NCBI RefSeq assembly: GCF_002934265.1
Contig: NZ_PTIX01000004.1
Location: 186,001 to 250,000, forward strand
Direction of reading: 5' to 3'
Source: Actinokineospora auranticolor
Lineage (GTDB): Bacteria; Actinomycetota; Actinomycetes; Mycobacteriales; Pseudonocardiaceae
Length of the DNA stretch: 64,000 nt
Within the stretch, counting starts at the first letter, position 1; each line of letters opens with the position of its first letter. The notes beneath the pieces were generated by a model. The model saw only the letters and a list, made by a program, of their open reading frames with translations. It made no database searches and was not told the DNA's origin. Positions 20,159-28,673 of this stretch are shown here, piece after piece. The translations under genes and the position numbers were made by a program.

Positions 20159-20551
20159 GTGGAACCGACCACGGACGACGTCGCCGAGTTCGTCGCCGCC
20201 GTGCCCGACCCCCAGCGCCGCGCCGACGCCGAACTCCTGGTCGCCATGATGGCCGAGGTGACAGGTGAGCCCGCGGTCTTGTGGGGCACGTCCATCATCG
20301 GTTTCGGCTCCCGCCACTACCGCTACGACTCGGGCCGCGAGGGCGACACCCCAGCCGTCGCCTTCGCCCCGCGCAAGCCGCACACGGTCCTGTACCTGAC
20401 CGGCCCACTCACGGACTACCCGCTGACCACCCTCGGAAAGCACACGACCAGCAAAGGCTGCGTCTACCTCAAACACGTCAACCAAACCGACCAAGACGTG
20501 TTGCGCGCCCTCATCACCCAATCCTTCGACGCGGCCTCGGAGCAGCCTTGA
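20159..20551 (+). CDS. DUF1801 (YdhG-like) protein
   Basis: 130 residues, GTG start 5 nt after GGGAGGT. The family core is present: TSIIGFGSRHYRYDSGREGD followed by VAFAPRKPHTVLYL. A conserved iron-chaperone-like fold has been proposed for this family, but its activity is not established. Its stop overlaps the TTG proposed for the following gene, suggesting coupled translation. Confidence 0.88.
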   Translation: MEPTTDDVAEFVAAVPDPQRRADAELLVAMMAEVTGEPAVLWGTSIIGFGSRHYRYDSGREGDTPAVAFAPRKPHTVLYLTGPLTDYPLTTLGKHTTSKGCVYLKHVNQTDQDVLRALITQSFDAASEQP

Positions 20552-21318
20552 CCATCCTCGACCCACTGGCCGCCCGCTACGTCACGTGGATGAGCCTCCC
20601 CGCGCACACGACCAACGACACGGCAGACGAAGACCCGACCGAGGTCCGAGCCATGCCCATAGTCCTGCGCGTCGAGCGGGATCCGGCGCCGTTGCGCACC
20701 CCGCTGCTGGAAGCCGCTGCGGCAGCTTCCTTGGCGGTGTGCCTGGATCCGCGTGCCGAGCCGGAAGGCCCGTGGCACTCGGAGGTGGATGCCTGGGTGC
20801 GCGGCCGGATCCGCAAGGTGTCCCGGCGGGCGCGGGGGGCGCACTGGGCGGCTGTACAGGAACTCCCCGGGATCACGGTGACGGTCGATGGTGCCGAGGC
20901 CCGCGCTTTCGTACCGGGCAAGGTCGTCGAGGCCCCGAAGGTCCTGTCCCGCCTGCAGATCTCCGGCAGCGAACTCCCGGACGACACCCCGGGCCCGATC
21001 CCGACCGACACCCCGGTCCTGTGGCTCAACCCGACCGTCCCCATGACAGTCGGCAAGGCGGCAGCCCAAGTGGGCCACGCCACCATGCTCCTAGCCGCCC
21101 AGCTGCACGCGTCGGGGGAGCAGGACCGCATCAAGCAGTGGACCGAAACAGACCTCCGCTGCGCCGTCCGGACGCCTTCTGCGGACCAGTGGACCAAGGT
21201 CCACCCCGGCACGGATCCCAAATCGGCCTGGGAAACTCATCGAGCTGTTGCGGTGCGGGATGCGGGTTTCACCGAGGTCGCCCCGGGCACGGTCACCGTC
21301 ATCGCGCAGTGGGCCTGA
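20548..21318 (+). CDS. PTH2-type peptidyl-tRNA hydrolase family protein
   Basis: 256 residues from the TTG at 20548 (TTGA overlap with the DUF1801 stop); an ATG at 20590 gives a shorter form that would lose the PLAARY start I believe is conserved. The N-terminal half is an actinobacterial extension (DEDPTEVRAMPIVLRVERD, VDAWVRGRIRKVSRRARG). The C-terminal part carries the PTH2 signature MTVGKAAAQVGHATMLLA and ends with GFTEVAPGTVTVIAQ, typical of the fold. PTH2 enzymes free tRNA from peptidyl-tRNA; the extended actinobacterial form has not, to my knowledge, been studied. A DnaA-box sequence TTATCCACA sits at the stop codon (21320-21328). Confidence 0.82.
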   Translation: MTILDPLAARYVTWMSLPAHTTNDTADEDPTEVRAMPIVLRVERDPAPLRTPLLEAAAAASLAVCLDPRAEPEGPWHSEVDAWVRGRIRKVSRRARGAHWAAVQELPGITVTVDGAEARAFVPGKVVEAPKVLSRLQISGSELPDDTPGPIPTDTPVLWLNPTVPMTVGKAAAQVGHATMLLAAQLHASGEQDRIKQWTETDLRCAVRTPSADQWTKVHPGTDPKSAWETHRAVAVRDAGFTEVAPGTVTVIAQWA

Positions 21319-21535
21319 GTTATCCACAGGCTTGATCATCTTTGCCGGGAATCGTCGGTGCCCGCCGGTAGAATTGATACCGGGGGCCGGAGGCATAGGG
21401 GCAGCCCCAGCCCCGCACTGGTGCGGCGCAGCCGCTCAGGTCAACCGCCGCCCGAATCCCGCTCCCGCCCCAATGCGGCGTGGCTACACCGGACTCACCC
21501 CGAATCACCGCAGAAGCCCAGCCCGCCCAATGCTC

Positions 21536-21705
21536 TTCTCCCGCCAGCCACCTTCACAACCGCCGCAGGATTTCAGCCCCCTGCCTAACGCGTTTCTCCC
21601 TGGCCATCTCCATGACTGCTGCGGGATCCCAGCCTCCACCCCACACATTTCTCCCCAGCCACCCCCACGACCGCCGCTTGAGCCCAGCCCCCACAGAACG
21701 CAACG
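21536..21705. repeat. C-rich tandem repeat, about 56-bp unit, three copies
   Basis: Units begin at about 21536, 21594 and 21649, each opening TTCTCCC followed by a GCCA-rich stretch, then GAC-GC-GC and a GATCCCAGCC-like end. Copies are diverged. The last copy runs into the sequence AACGCAACGCGCCC that precedes the first 134-nt hairpin; the same 14-mer precedes the hairpin at 40402. The rest of the 21319-22382 gap has no gene. Confidence 0.65.
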
Positions 21706-21724
21706 CGCCCCCGCTATACGCCTT

Positions 21725-21858
21725 GATTGGGTGGACTTGCTTTGCGTGGGGGGACGGACCTGCCAAGCTCGCCTGCGGGTGGGGTGGGCTTGCCCCTCCC
21801 ACCGCTTTGCCCCACCGCAGGTCCGTAGGGGCCCCGCGCAAAGCAAGTTCGCCCGATC
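21725..21858 (+). repeat. 134-nt structured hairpin element, copy A
   Basis: The first 27 nt (21725-21751) pair completely with the last 27 nt (21832-21858): 23 Watson-Crick pairs and four G-T pairs that become G-U in + strand RNA. After a 2x5 internal loop, a second stem ACGGACCT/AGGTCCGT follows, then a G-rich/C-rich inner stem (GCGG-TGGGG with CCCCACCGC). A TTTTTCGCG stretch begins about 13 nt past the element. Copies B and C have the same length and layout with different stem bases. Short open frames across it are spurious. Confidence 0.85.
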
Positions 21859-22000
21859 GAGGCCGCCCTTGTTTTTCGCGTGGGGCTGGACTGATGGACC
21901 CGGCCCGGCGGGTGTCTGGTCCGCGGCGTGAGGTGAGTATCGATCGACCCGGCGGGGACCTGTTCTCCCGTGGTCTGAACGCGAGAATCGAGCTGTGCTC

Positions 22001-22134
22001 GATGGGGTGAAACGTCTTTGTGCGGGGCCCCTACGGACCTGCGGTGGGGCAAAGCGGTGGGAGGGGCAAGCCCACCCCACCCGCAGGCGAGCTTGGCAGG
22101 TCCGTCCCCCCACACAAAGACGTTCCACCCCATC
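22001..22134 (-). repeat. 134-nt structured hairpin element, copy B (inverted)
   Basis: Read on the minus strand, this is the same element as copy A. The core is nearly identical, but the outer stem differs at several paired positions, with both partners changed together (A has CTTGCTTTGCG, B has ACGTCTTTGTG). All 27 outer pairs form; two are G-U on this strand, while on the other strand they would be A-C mismatches. That fixes the functional orientation as minus. It lies 142 bp after copy A, tail to tail. Confidence 0.85.
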
Positions 22135-22175
22135 GAGCAGTGAGCAGGAGCGCGACGAGTTCGGTGGGGGTCGGG

Positions 22176-22382
22176 CTGGCACACGTCGGCGGGTGGCGGG
22201 CTCGGCCTGGCGGGGCGGGGCGGGGAAGGGTTGCGAGGCGGCCTGGACTGGGTGGGCGAGTGCGGCTCGAGCGGTTGAAGGTCGAGCTGGCACATGTCGG
22301 CGGCTAGTGGATTCGGCTCGGCGGGGAGGGGGTGCGAAGCGGCCTGGGCGGGAGGGCGAGTGTGGCTCGGGCGGGTGGGGGA
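22176..22382. repeat. G-rich tandem repeat, about 111-bp unit, two copies
   Basis: Units start at 22176 and 22287 with CTGGCACACGTCGGCGG and CTGGCACATGTCGGCGG, and share a later GGGCGAGTG-GGCTCG. The first unit contains four closely spaced G-runs (22212-22230) able to form a G-quadruplex. A related unit (TTGGCACACGTCGGCGG) follows the third hairpin at about 40716. Confidence 0.65.
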
Positions 22383-22850
22383 TCATTGCGGTGGTCGCAC
22401 CGCGTTCTCGTTCCGCACCGCAGTCAGCATCTGCCCGTCCCGCGAGTACCGCACCTCCGCCCACCACAGCCCGTCCTCACGACGCGCGGCTTCCCACGAC
22501 AGGTGACCGTCGTACCAGAGCTCGCCGTCGAGGACCTCGCACGGTTTCCAGGCCGAGGCGGGAGCAACAGCGGGATTGTGGCGCGCCACCCAGGCCGTGG
22601 TGCAGCAGTGCTCGCACGGCTCCAACGTCCCCGGCCGGACGTTCGCCCAGTGGATCGGCACCACCGCACGGGTGTCCTGCCCACGCGCAGCCGCGTAGCG
22701 CTGGCCTCGGGCGAGCCAGTCGCACGACGGATCGTTGTGGTACGCCGAGCCGCCACGAGTGCGGTACCCGTGGGCGCGGACACCGGGTGGTGGTGGCTTG
22801 CAGTCGGCGCACTGTCCCCGCAGCAGATCGTGCCTGCACCGCTCGTCCAC
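22383..22850 (-). CDS. Hypothetical protein with cysteine clusters
   Basis: 155 residues, MDERCRHDLLRGQCADC at the N-terminus, which gives a C-x-H-x6-C-x2-C arrangement that could bind zinc. A later HNDPSCDWLARG and PCEHCCTTAW add a second cluster. The C-terminal part is Trp-rich (ELWYDGHLSWEAAR, GLWWAEVRYSRDG). Codon use fits a real gene. I do not recognise the family. The combination of metal-type cysteines with an HND motif recalls nucleic acid-binding proteins, but this is a guess. Confidence 0.7.
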   Translation of the reverse strand: MDERCRHDLLRGQCADCKPPPPGVRAHGYRTRGGSAYHNDPSCDWLARGQRYAAARGQDTRAVVPIHWANVRPGTLEPCEHCCTTAWVARHNPAVAPASAWKPCEVLDGELWYDGHLSWEAARREDGLWWAEVRYSRDGQMLTAVRNENAVRPPQ

Positions 22851-22907
22851 GAAAGATCAAGCTAGATCACTCAGCGCTCGCCGTGGTGCGGATGACCGAA
22901 GTACCGC

Positions 22908-23222
22908 TCAGCGCTGCCAGATGACGAAGAGGCCGTCCTCCGTGGTCGTCATGGCCTCGATGAACGCGTCGTTGTCGAAGTTGGGGAGGGACTGGAGCCT
23001 GCCCATCAGGTCGTCCGCCGACGGGTCTCCCGCGGGCACCGCGCACCCCCCGCCCCCCTCCCGCATCAGCAGGAAGAACACGTCCTCCTTCCACGGGCCC
23101 TCCGGGGTCGTGCGGATGGCGACCTCGGTCAGGTCGGTCCACGACACCGACTCCTCGGTGCCGTCGGCCAGTTGCCTGCGCACGCCCTGGTCGTCGACCG
23201 TGGTGCCGGGGTTGGGTGACAC
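22908..23222 (-). CDS. Conserved small protein, function unknown
   Basis: 104 residues; GTG at 23222 preceded by GGAGGA. The acidic protein (VDDQGVRRQLADGTEESVSWTDL as pieces) contains a central FFLLMREGGGGCAVPAGDP and ends DGLFVIWQR. This is the pattern of a small beta-rich domain found in actinobacterial proteins of unknown function. No signal or membrane segment is seen. It lies between the Cys-cluster gene and dinG on the same strand. Confidence 0.72.
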   Translation of the reverse strand: MSPNPGTTVDDQGVRRQLADGTEESVSWTDLTEVAIRTTPEGPWKEDVFFLLMREGGGGCAVPAGDPSADDLMGRLQSLPNFDNDAFIEAMTTTEDGLFVIWQR

Positions 23223-23275
23223 TCGTCCTCCGCGAAGCTAGGTGGCGACCACAAGTGTTGCAGCCGCGGTTGTGC

Positions 23276-25303
23276 TCAGTCCGCCGATGCCGCCAAGCGC
23301 CGCAGGGCGGCGCGGACCACGTCCGGGTCGGTGGTCGGCCAGAACGGGGGTAGGGACGCGCGCAGGAAGCCGCCGTACCTGGCGGTGGCCAGGCGGGGGT
23401 CCAGGATCGCGACGACGCCGCGGTCGTCCATCGAGCGCAGCAACCGGCCCGCGCCCTGGGCGAGGAGCAGGGCGGCGTGGGTGGCCGCGACGGTAAGGAA
23501 GCCGTTGCCGCCGCGGGCCTCGACCGCGCGCTGCCTGGCCGAGGCCAGCGGGTCGTCGGGGCGGGGGAACGGGATGCGGTCCATCACCACCAGCGACAGC
23601 GACGACCCCGGCACGTCCACCCCCTGCCACAGCGACAGCGTGCCGAACAGGCAGGTGCTGGGGTTCTCGGCGAACTTCTTCACCAGCAGCGACGTCGAGT
23701 CCTCGCCCTGGCAGAGGATGTCGACGCCCACCTTGTCCCGCAGCTCCGCCGTCGCCTGCTTGGCCGCGCGCATCGAGGAGAACAGGCCCAGCGTCCGCCC
23801 GCCCGCCGCGGTGACCAGTTCGCGCAGCTCCTCCAGGTACGCGGGCGGCAGCCCGTCGCGGCCCGGGGTGGGCAGGTGGCGGGCGGTGTAGAGGATGCCC
23901 GCCCGGGCGTGGTCGAACGGCGAACCGACGTCCATCCCCGTCCAGCGCACCTCGTCGCCGGGCTCCTTGTCCGACGCCGCCCCCTCGGCCTTCACGCCGT
24001 GCCGCTGCGACCCGGGCAGGCCCCACTGCCGGGCCAGCGCGTCGAACGTGCCGCCCAGGGTGAGGGTCGCGGAGGTGAGGACGGTGGTGTTCTCGCCGAA
24101 CAGCTTCTCCCGCAGCAGACCCGCCACGGTCAGCGGCGCGACGCGGATCGTCGGCGGGCGCGGCGCGTTCGACCCGAAGTCGCCGGTCACCCAGACCACG
24201 TCGTACCGGTTGGCCAGGTCGTCGCCGAAGGCCTCCAGCACGCGCACCGCGGTGTCGTGGACCTCGTCCAGCGCGGAGAGCGCCAGCTTGCGGGCGGTCG
24301 CGGCGTCGGTGTCGTCCTTGCGCTCCGGCCCGATCGCGGTGATGCACTTGTGCGCCGCGTCGCGGACCCCCTGGATGGTCACCGCGAGCGGTTCCGGCAG
24401 CACGTCCATGCGGCCGGTCTGCTCCTCCGACAGCAGCATGGCCAGGCCCTCGCCCGCCTCGATGAGCCGGTCGGCCACCTCGTCGGTGACCAGCTTGCCC
24501 GCCCGCCGCGCGGCGACGGTCACGGCGGTGGCCGACAGCTCGCCGGTCGCCACGGAGGTGACCCGGTCGACCAGGTCGTGCGCCTCGTCGATGATCACGA
24601 CGTCGTGCTCGGGCAGCACCTGGGCGGTGCCGAGCGCGTCGATGGCCAGCAGCGCGTGGTTGGTGACCACGACGTCGGCCTTGCCCGCCTCGGCGCGGGC
24701 CCGCTCGGCGAAGCAGTCGGTGCCGATCGGGCAGCGCGACACCCCCAGGCACTCGCGCGCCGTCACCGAGACCTGCCGCCACGACTGGTCGGACACCCCC
24801 GGCACCAGCTCGTCGCGGTCGCCGGTCTCGGTGTCGCTGGCCCACTCCCGCAGGCGGGTGATCTCGCGGCCGAGGCGGGAGACGGCGAACGGGTCGAACA
24901 GGACCTGGTCGTCCGGCTCCTCGGCGGGCCCGTCGAGCCGGTGCAGGCACAGGTAGTTGCGCCGCCCCTTGAGGATCGCGAACGTCGGCTTGCGACCGAG
25001 CGTCGTGCCCAGCGCCTTCGCGAGGCGGGGCAGGTCGCGGTCGACGAGCTGGCGCTGCAACGCGATGGTGGCCGTCGAGACGACCACCGACTTGCCCTTC
25101 ACGACCGCGTGCCGGATCGCGGGCACCAGGTAGGCCAGCGACTTGCCGGTCCCGGTCCCGGCTTGGACGGCCAGGTGGTCCCCGGTCCGGATGCTCGCCG
25201 CGACGGCCTCGGCCATCTCGACCTGCCCGGCCCGCTCCGCCCCACCCACCGCTGACACCGCGACGTCCAACAACTCACGCACGGGTGGTGGGGACTGAGA
25301 CAT
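23276..25303 (-). CDS. dinG: DinG-family ATP-dependent DNA helicase (XPD-like)
   Basis: 675 residues. Walker A AGTGTGKSLAY near residue 50, DEAH box (IIDEAHDL) near 235, and helicase motifs VLTSATLTLGG and later QGAGRLLR-type motif VI. Four cysteines between Walker A and the DEAH box (YLC, RECLG, SRCPI, TDCFA) form the 4Fe-4S site of the XPD/DinG group. It unwinds DNA 5' to 3', and family members act on R-loops and damaged forks. In M. tuberculosis the homologue Rv1329c directly neighbours pncB; here about 6 kb separates them. Confidence 0.95.
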   Translation of the reverse strand: MSQSPPPVRELLDVAVSAVGGAERAGQVEMAEAVAASIRTGDHLAVQAGTGTGKSLAYLVPAIRHAVVKGKSVVVSTATIALQRQLVDRDLPRLAKALGTTLGRKPTFAILKGRRNYLCLHRLDGPAEEPDDQVLFDPFAVSRLGREITRLREWASDTETGDRDELVPGVSDQSWRQVSVTARECLGVSRCPIGTDCFAERARAEAGKADVVVTNHALLAIDALGTAQVLPEHDVVIIDEAHDLVDRVTSVATGELSATAVTVAARRAGKLVTDEVADRLIEAGEGLAMLLSEEQTGRMDVLPEPLAVTIQGVRDAAHKCITAIGPERKDDTDAATARKLALSALDEVHDTAVRVLEAFGDDLANRYDVVWVTGDFGSNAPRPPTIRVAPLTVAGLLREKLFGENTTVLTSATLTLGGTFDALARQWGLPGSQRHGVKAEGAASDKEPGDEVRWTGMDVGSPFDHARAGILYTARHLPTPGRDGLPPAYLEELRELVTAAGGRTLGLFSSMRAAKQATAELRDKVGVDILCQGEDSTSLLVKKFAENPSTCLFGTLSLWQGVDVPGSSLSLVVMDRIPFPRPDDPLASARQRAVEARGGNGFLTVAATHAALLLAQGAGRLLRSMDDRGVVAILDPRLATARYGGFLRASLPPFWPTTDPDVVRAALRRLAASAD

Positions 25304-25732
25304 GGCGGAGACGGTACCCGTAGCCCCCGTCAGTCCTCGCCCGCGGCCGAACCGGATCGCCCGCACCGGCTCGCGGCACGTCACCCGGGCTGGTGGACCC
25401 CGGGCGCGCCCGACCACTCCGCAGCGCTCCGACCAGCGGATCCACTCCGGCCACCACGACCTCCTCGCCGGGTGCGGCGGCACTCGACGCGGGTTGTCCC
25501 GGTCTGGACGCGGGGGCGGAGCCGCCTCGGGGAGCGCGGTGGCGCGGCATTGCCTTAAGCGGGAACGGGGTGCGCCGGCCTGGTTGCGCTGCGAATTCGG
25601 GTGAGTGGACGTGTCCCCTGGTCGGGTGGCCGTCGGGTTCTCGCGAGTGGTTGGGGCTGTCCGGTTGGCAGTGGGGGGTTGGGGCGCGATCCACTCGGGA
25701 GGCAGGTAGGCGCGAACTGGAGGGAATCGGGC
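25304..25732. other. 429-bp spacer, nothing recognised
   Basis: No supportable gene. The first part carries the dinG promoter, the last 50 bp the ribosome site and promoter of the secreted protein at 25733. Around 25548-25580, GCATTGCCTTAAGCGGGAAC stands out for low GC and could be an old insertion end, but I have no second end. Confidence 0.5.
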
Positions 25733-26425
25733 ATGTCTTTCTCGATCGGGCTGGGCCGTGGCCGGGTTGTGCTGGCGACCGCGGTGGGGGTTTTGGGGTT
25801 GGCGGTGGCGCCCGCGCACGCGGCGGTGCCCGCGGACAGCAGCGGTAGCGTCGGTGGGGGGATGGCGATGTTCGGCGGGATCGCCGTCGACATCGGGCCG
25901 TTGGGCCAGTGCGCGGCCGGGGGACCGCTGGTCGGCACCACCCCGGGCACCTCCGACCAGGTCGAGGCGTCCGACGCGGGGCTGCTCGGCTTCGGGCCGG
26001 GCAACAGCACCTGCGGCTTCGACCCGGCCACCGGCACGGCGTCGGCGTCGGCGAGCGGGCGCCAGTTCGAGGTGAACCAGCGCAGGCTCGGCGGCGTCCC
26101 GGTCATCAAGGTGGCCACGTTCTCGGTCAGCTGCGGCACCACCGACAAGGGCGGCGTGAAGTCCTCGGTCTCCCTCGCGGGCGTCACCGGCATCGACGTC
26201 CCCGACGACATCCCGGCCAACTACGTCATCGTGGTCCCGGGCGCCACCCCGGACGACCCGCCGCTGGCCAACGTCGTGCTCAACGACACCGTCGAGGCCG
26301 ATCCGCCGGACGGGTCGCTGAGCGTGCACGCGATCAAGATCTGGTTCAACCCGACCAACTCACCGGCGGTGCCGACCAGCGGGTCGATCACCGCGGGCTC
26401 GGTGACGTGCAACCCGGCGCACTAG
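25733..26425 (+). CDS. Secreted choice-of-anchor-P-like protein
   Basis: 230 residues with a signal peptide (GRGRVVLATAVGVLGLAVAP, cleavage after AHA). The mature part is Gly/Ser/Thr-rich with four cysteines that could form disulfides (GQCAAG, STCGF, VSCGT, VTCNP). Its blocks (SASASGRQFEV, LSVHAIKIWFNP) resemble the other two choice-of-anchor-P candidates in this window. No C-terminal membrane helix is present. Its stop overlaps tail-to-tail by 4 bp with the glycosyltransferase gene. It is presumably exported and may be a client of the adjacent surface system. Confidence 0.75.
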   Translation: MSFSIGLGRGRVVLATAVGVLGLAVAPAHAAVPADSSGSVGGGMAMFGGIAVDIGPLGQCAAGGPLVGTTPGTSDQVEASDAGLLGFGPGNSTCGFDPATGTASASASGRQFEVNQRRLGGVPVIKVATFSVSCGTTDKGGVKSSVSLAGVTGIDVPDDIPANYVIVVPGATPDDPPLANVVLNDTVEADPPDGSLSVHAIKIWFNPTNSPAVPTSGSITAGSVTCNPAH

Positions 26426-27792
26426 CGATCCAAGGCGACCACGCCGGCGTTCAGCTCGGTGTTCCGCCTGGTCTTGGACCAGCCGTTGCGGCGTCTGGCC
26501 AGGCGGAACACCGCGCGCCACGAGGTGATGTAGAAGGTGTAGATGTACACCGCGTACGCGAAGCCCCAGCCGATCGCGCGCAGCAGGCCCTTGCCGGGTT
26601 CGCACCGGCTGCGGTAGATCGGGCCCCAGATCACGAACGGCAGCAACCCGAACGCGCCGTAGACGGTGAACAGGATCCAGGCGCCGCCGGTGAACCAGTC
26701 CCACACCGCGCCCGGGTCGCCCGCCGCGCGGAAGGCCAGCAGCAGGAACGGGATCGGGTAGATCAGCGTGCCGAGCAGCTGCATCCACGGCTGGGCCAGG
26801 TAGTACAGCATCTCCGCGGCGCCCAGTGTGGACAGGTGGCGCGAGTCGAAGATCCGCCGCACGTACTTGCCGCACTGCATCGTGCCCTGGCCCCAGCGGG
26901 TGCGCTGCGCCAGGAAGCGGCGCAGGCTGTAGAGCGCTTCCTGGTCGACGTGCGTGTCCAGGGTGAAGCCGGTCTTCCAGCCGCGCGTGAGCAGGTGCAC
27001 GCCGAGTTCGAAGTCCTCCAGCAGCGCGCCGCGCCACGGGCCGAGGCCGTGCGTGATCGAGTCCAGCGCGGACAACCGGGTGAACTGGCCGTTGCCGCCC
27101 ATGGAGATCGTGCCGGTGCGGCCGCGCGAGAGCTGGATCGCGGCGATCGCGCTGCGGAACTCCAGGTCCTGCATGCGCACCATGGCCAGCCCGAACTTCC
27201 GCCGCCACCACCCTGTTCCGCGCGGCGGCGTGCCCCGGTTGCGCATCCGCACGTCGACCTGCACCGCGCCGACGCGGGGGTCGCCGAACAGGTGGTCGGC
27301 CGCGCACACCGCGAGGCAGTCCGGCGCTGGCCGCCCGTCGGCGTCGACCACGACGATGATCGCCCGGTCGGTGTCGGCGTGCCTGCCCAGCCAGCCCTTC
27401 AGCGCCCGGTACGCGGCGTTGAGCGCGGCGCCCTTGCCGGTGCGCGCGTTCGGCCGCCGCCTGCGCACCAGGTGCAGGTTCCGGTCGCCGCCGTGGCGCG
27501 GGCCCTGCATGGCGGTGACGACGTCGGCCGTCCCGTCGTCGGAGTCGTCGTCGATGACCCAGACGTGCGCGTGCGGGAAGGTGCCGCGCAGGTAGCGCAC
27601 GGTGTCGCCGACGACCGCGCGCTCGTCGCGGCACGGCACGAAGAAGTGCCACTCCAGCCGGTGCGGGTCGCCGGGCGCGGCGCGGCGGTGGCGCAGGTAC
27701 GGGACCACGATCAGGGCCACGTAGGTCATGAACGCCACGCTCATGGTCAGCGCGAGCGCCTGGGTGAAACCCAGCAGCAGAGCCAGGTTCAC
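26422..27792 (-). CDS. Membrane glycosyltransferase, family 2 (cellulose-synthase-like)
   Basis: 456 residues; the GTG at 27792 overlaps the exosortase stop (GTGA). One N-terminal helix (about 5-33) is followed by the GT-A catalytic domain with IDDDSDDGT (80-88), DAD (150-152), the general-base ED (259-260) and QRTRW (296-300), the full set of processive GT2 enzymes. Three to four membrane helices close the protein (about 330-430). It would transfer sugars from a nucleotide sugar while crossing the membrane. Coupling to the exosortase gene suggests it glycosylates or decorates sorted surface proteins; the sugar is unknown. Confidence 0.9.
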   Translation of the reverse strand: MNLALLLGFTQALALTMSVAFMTYVALIVVPYLRHRRAAPGDPHRLEWHFFVPCRDERAVVGDTVRYLRGTFPHAHVWVIDDDSDDGTADVVTAMQGPRHGGDRNLHLVRRRRPNARTGKGAALNAAYRALKGWLGRHADTDRAIIVVVDADGRPAPDCLAVCAADHLFGDPRVGAVQVDVRMRNRGTPPRGTGWWRRKFGLAMVRMQDLEFRSAIAAIQLSRGRTGTISMGGNGQFTRLSALDSITHGLGPWRGALLEDFELGVHLLTRGWKTGFTLDTHVDQEALYSLRRFLAQRTRWGQGTMQCGKYVRRIFDSRHLSTLGAAEMLYYLAQPWMQLLGTLIYPIPFLLLAFRAAGDPGAVWDWFTGGAWILFTVYGAFGLLPFVIWGPIYRSRCEPGKGLLRAIGWGFAYAVYIYTFYITSWRAVFRLARRRNGWSKTRRNTELNAGVVALDR

Positions 27793-28406
27793 CGCTCGTC
27801 CCGCGGCGCGCGCGTGCCCAGCCAGACGAACAGCACCAGGGCCGCCGCGCCGCCGAGCACGCTCACCAGGGAACCCAGCAGCGTGTGGCCCCAGTAGTAG
27901 CCGCGATCGGTGCCCAGCCACTGGATCAGGCCGACCAGCGTCATGATCCGGACCTGGTTCACCGCGATGACGGCGACCGACGCGGCGAGCAGCGCGACGA
28001 GCACCCGCCGGGCGACGAACGGCCGCAGCGCGATCACCACCGCCGCCAAGACCAGCAGCGGCAGCACCAGGAACGCCGACGTGCACTCCGGACTCATCCG
28101 CAGCCCGAACGGCGCGTCCGTGGCAAGTCCGAAGTAGACGGACTGGCGCTCCGGGGCGAGGTAGACCCCGGATGGCGTGACCAGCCGCAGGATCCCGCTC
28201 GCCAGCGCCATTTCCGCCGTCCGGTACAGCCGGTTGCCGACCACCAGCGCGACCGCCGCGACGACCAGACCGGCGACCGCGAGGCGGGTCAGCGGGGTGG
28301 CCGTGGCGGTGCGCGGGGCGGGCTGCGCGTCGGTGAACGCCACCGCCGCTCCTTCCCGATCAAGCGCGCGCCGTTCACTCGACGCGTCGAGTTTCTCATC
28401 GGCCAC
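27789..28406 (-). CDS. xrtP: Exosortase (XrtP-like) transpeptidase
   Basis: 205 residues from the GTG at 28406 (GGAGGT just upstream, rather close). Six membrane segments are likely. The exosortase/archaeosortase catalytic set is present: cysteine C108 in SPECTSAF, arginine R153 in VNQVRI, and histidine H174 in YYWGHTLLG. Exosortases cut C-terminal sorting tails and join the protein to a membrane or surface acceptor. Its neighbours are choice-of-anchor-P proteins and a GT2 enzyme, the context described for exosortase P in actinobacteria. It is translationally coupled to the GT2 gene. Confidence 0.85.
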   Translation of the reverse strand: MADEKLDASSERRALDREGAAVAFTDAQPAPRTATATPLTRLAVAGLVVAAVALVVGNRLYRTAEMALASGILRLVTPSGVYLAPERQSVYFGLATDAPFGLRMSPECTSAFLVLPLLVLAAVVIALRPFVARRVLVALLAASVAVIAVNQVRIMTLVGLIQWLGTDRGYYWGHTLLGSLVSVLGGAAALVLFVWLGTRAPRDER

Positions 28407-28673
28407 CCCACCTCCGGGGCTACATCCGCGATCCGGGTGATGTCCCGACCGTCGAGATACACCCTCTGTTAGTGGTTTCCCGCTATCGCGGGTGACCGAA
28501 CGCGTGATCCACACGATCGGGTTGCAGATCCGCGGAGCTGTCACTTTTTCCGGTGCCCGCCGCGATACGCCGTTCGCCACCCGGTCCCCACCGAGCGCCC
28601 CGGTCCCCATCGGCCGCCCGGGCTCCGGGTCACTCCACGATCCCCACCGTCTCAAAACGCATGGAGGACATGC

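Noticed and set aside
22020..22307. Open frames across the hairpins giving LCAGPLRTCGGAK-like and mirrored proteins
   Set aside because: They arise from the palindromic repeat on both strands, occur in several frames at each copy, and have no start-site or codon support.
25548..25580. Insertion-sequence end in the spacer after dinG
   Set aside because: A single AT-richer stretch without a matching inverted partner or target duplication is not enough.
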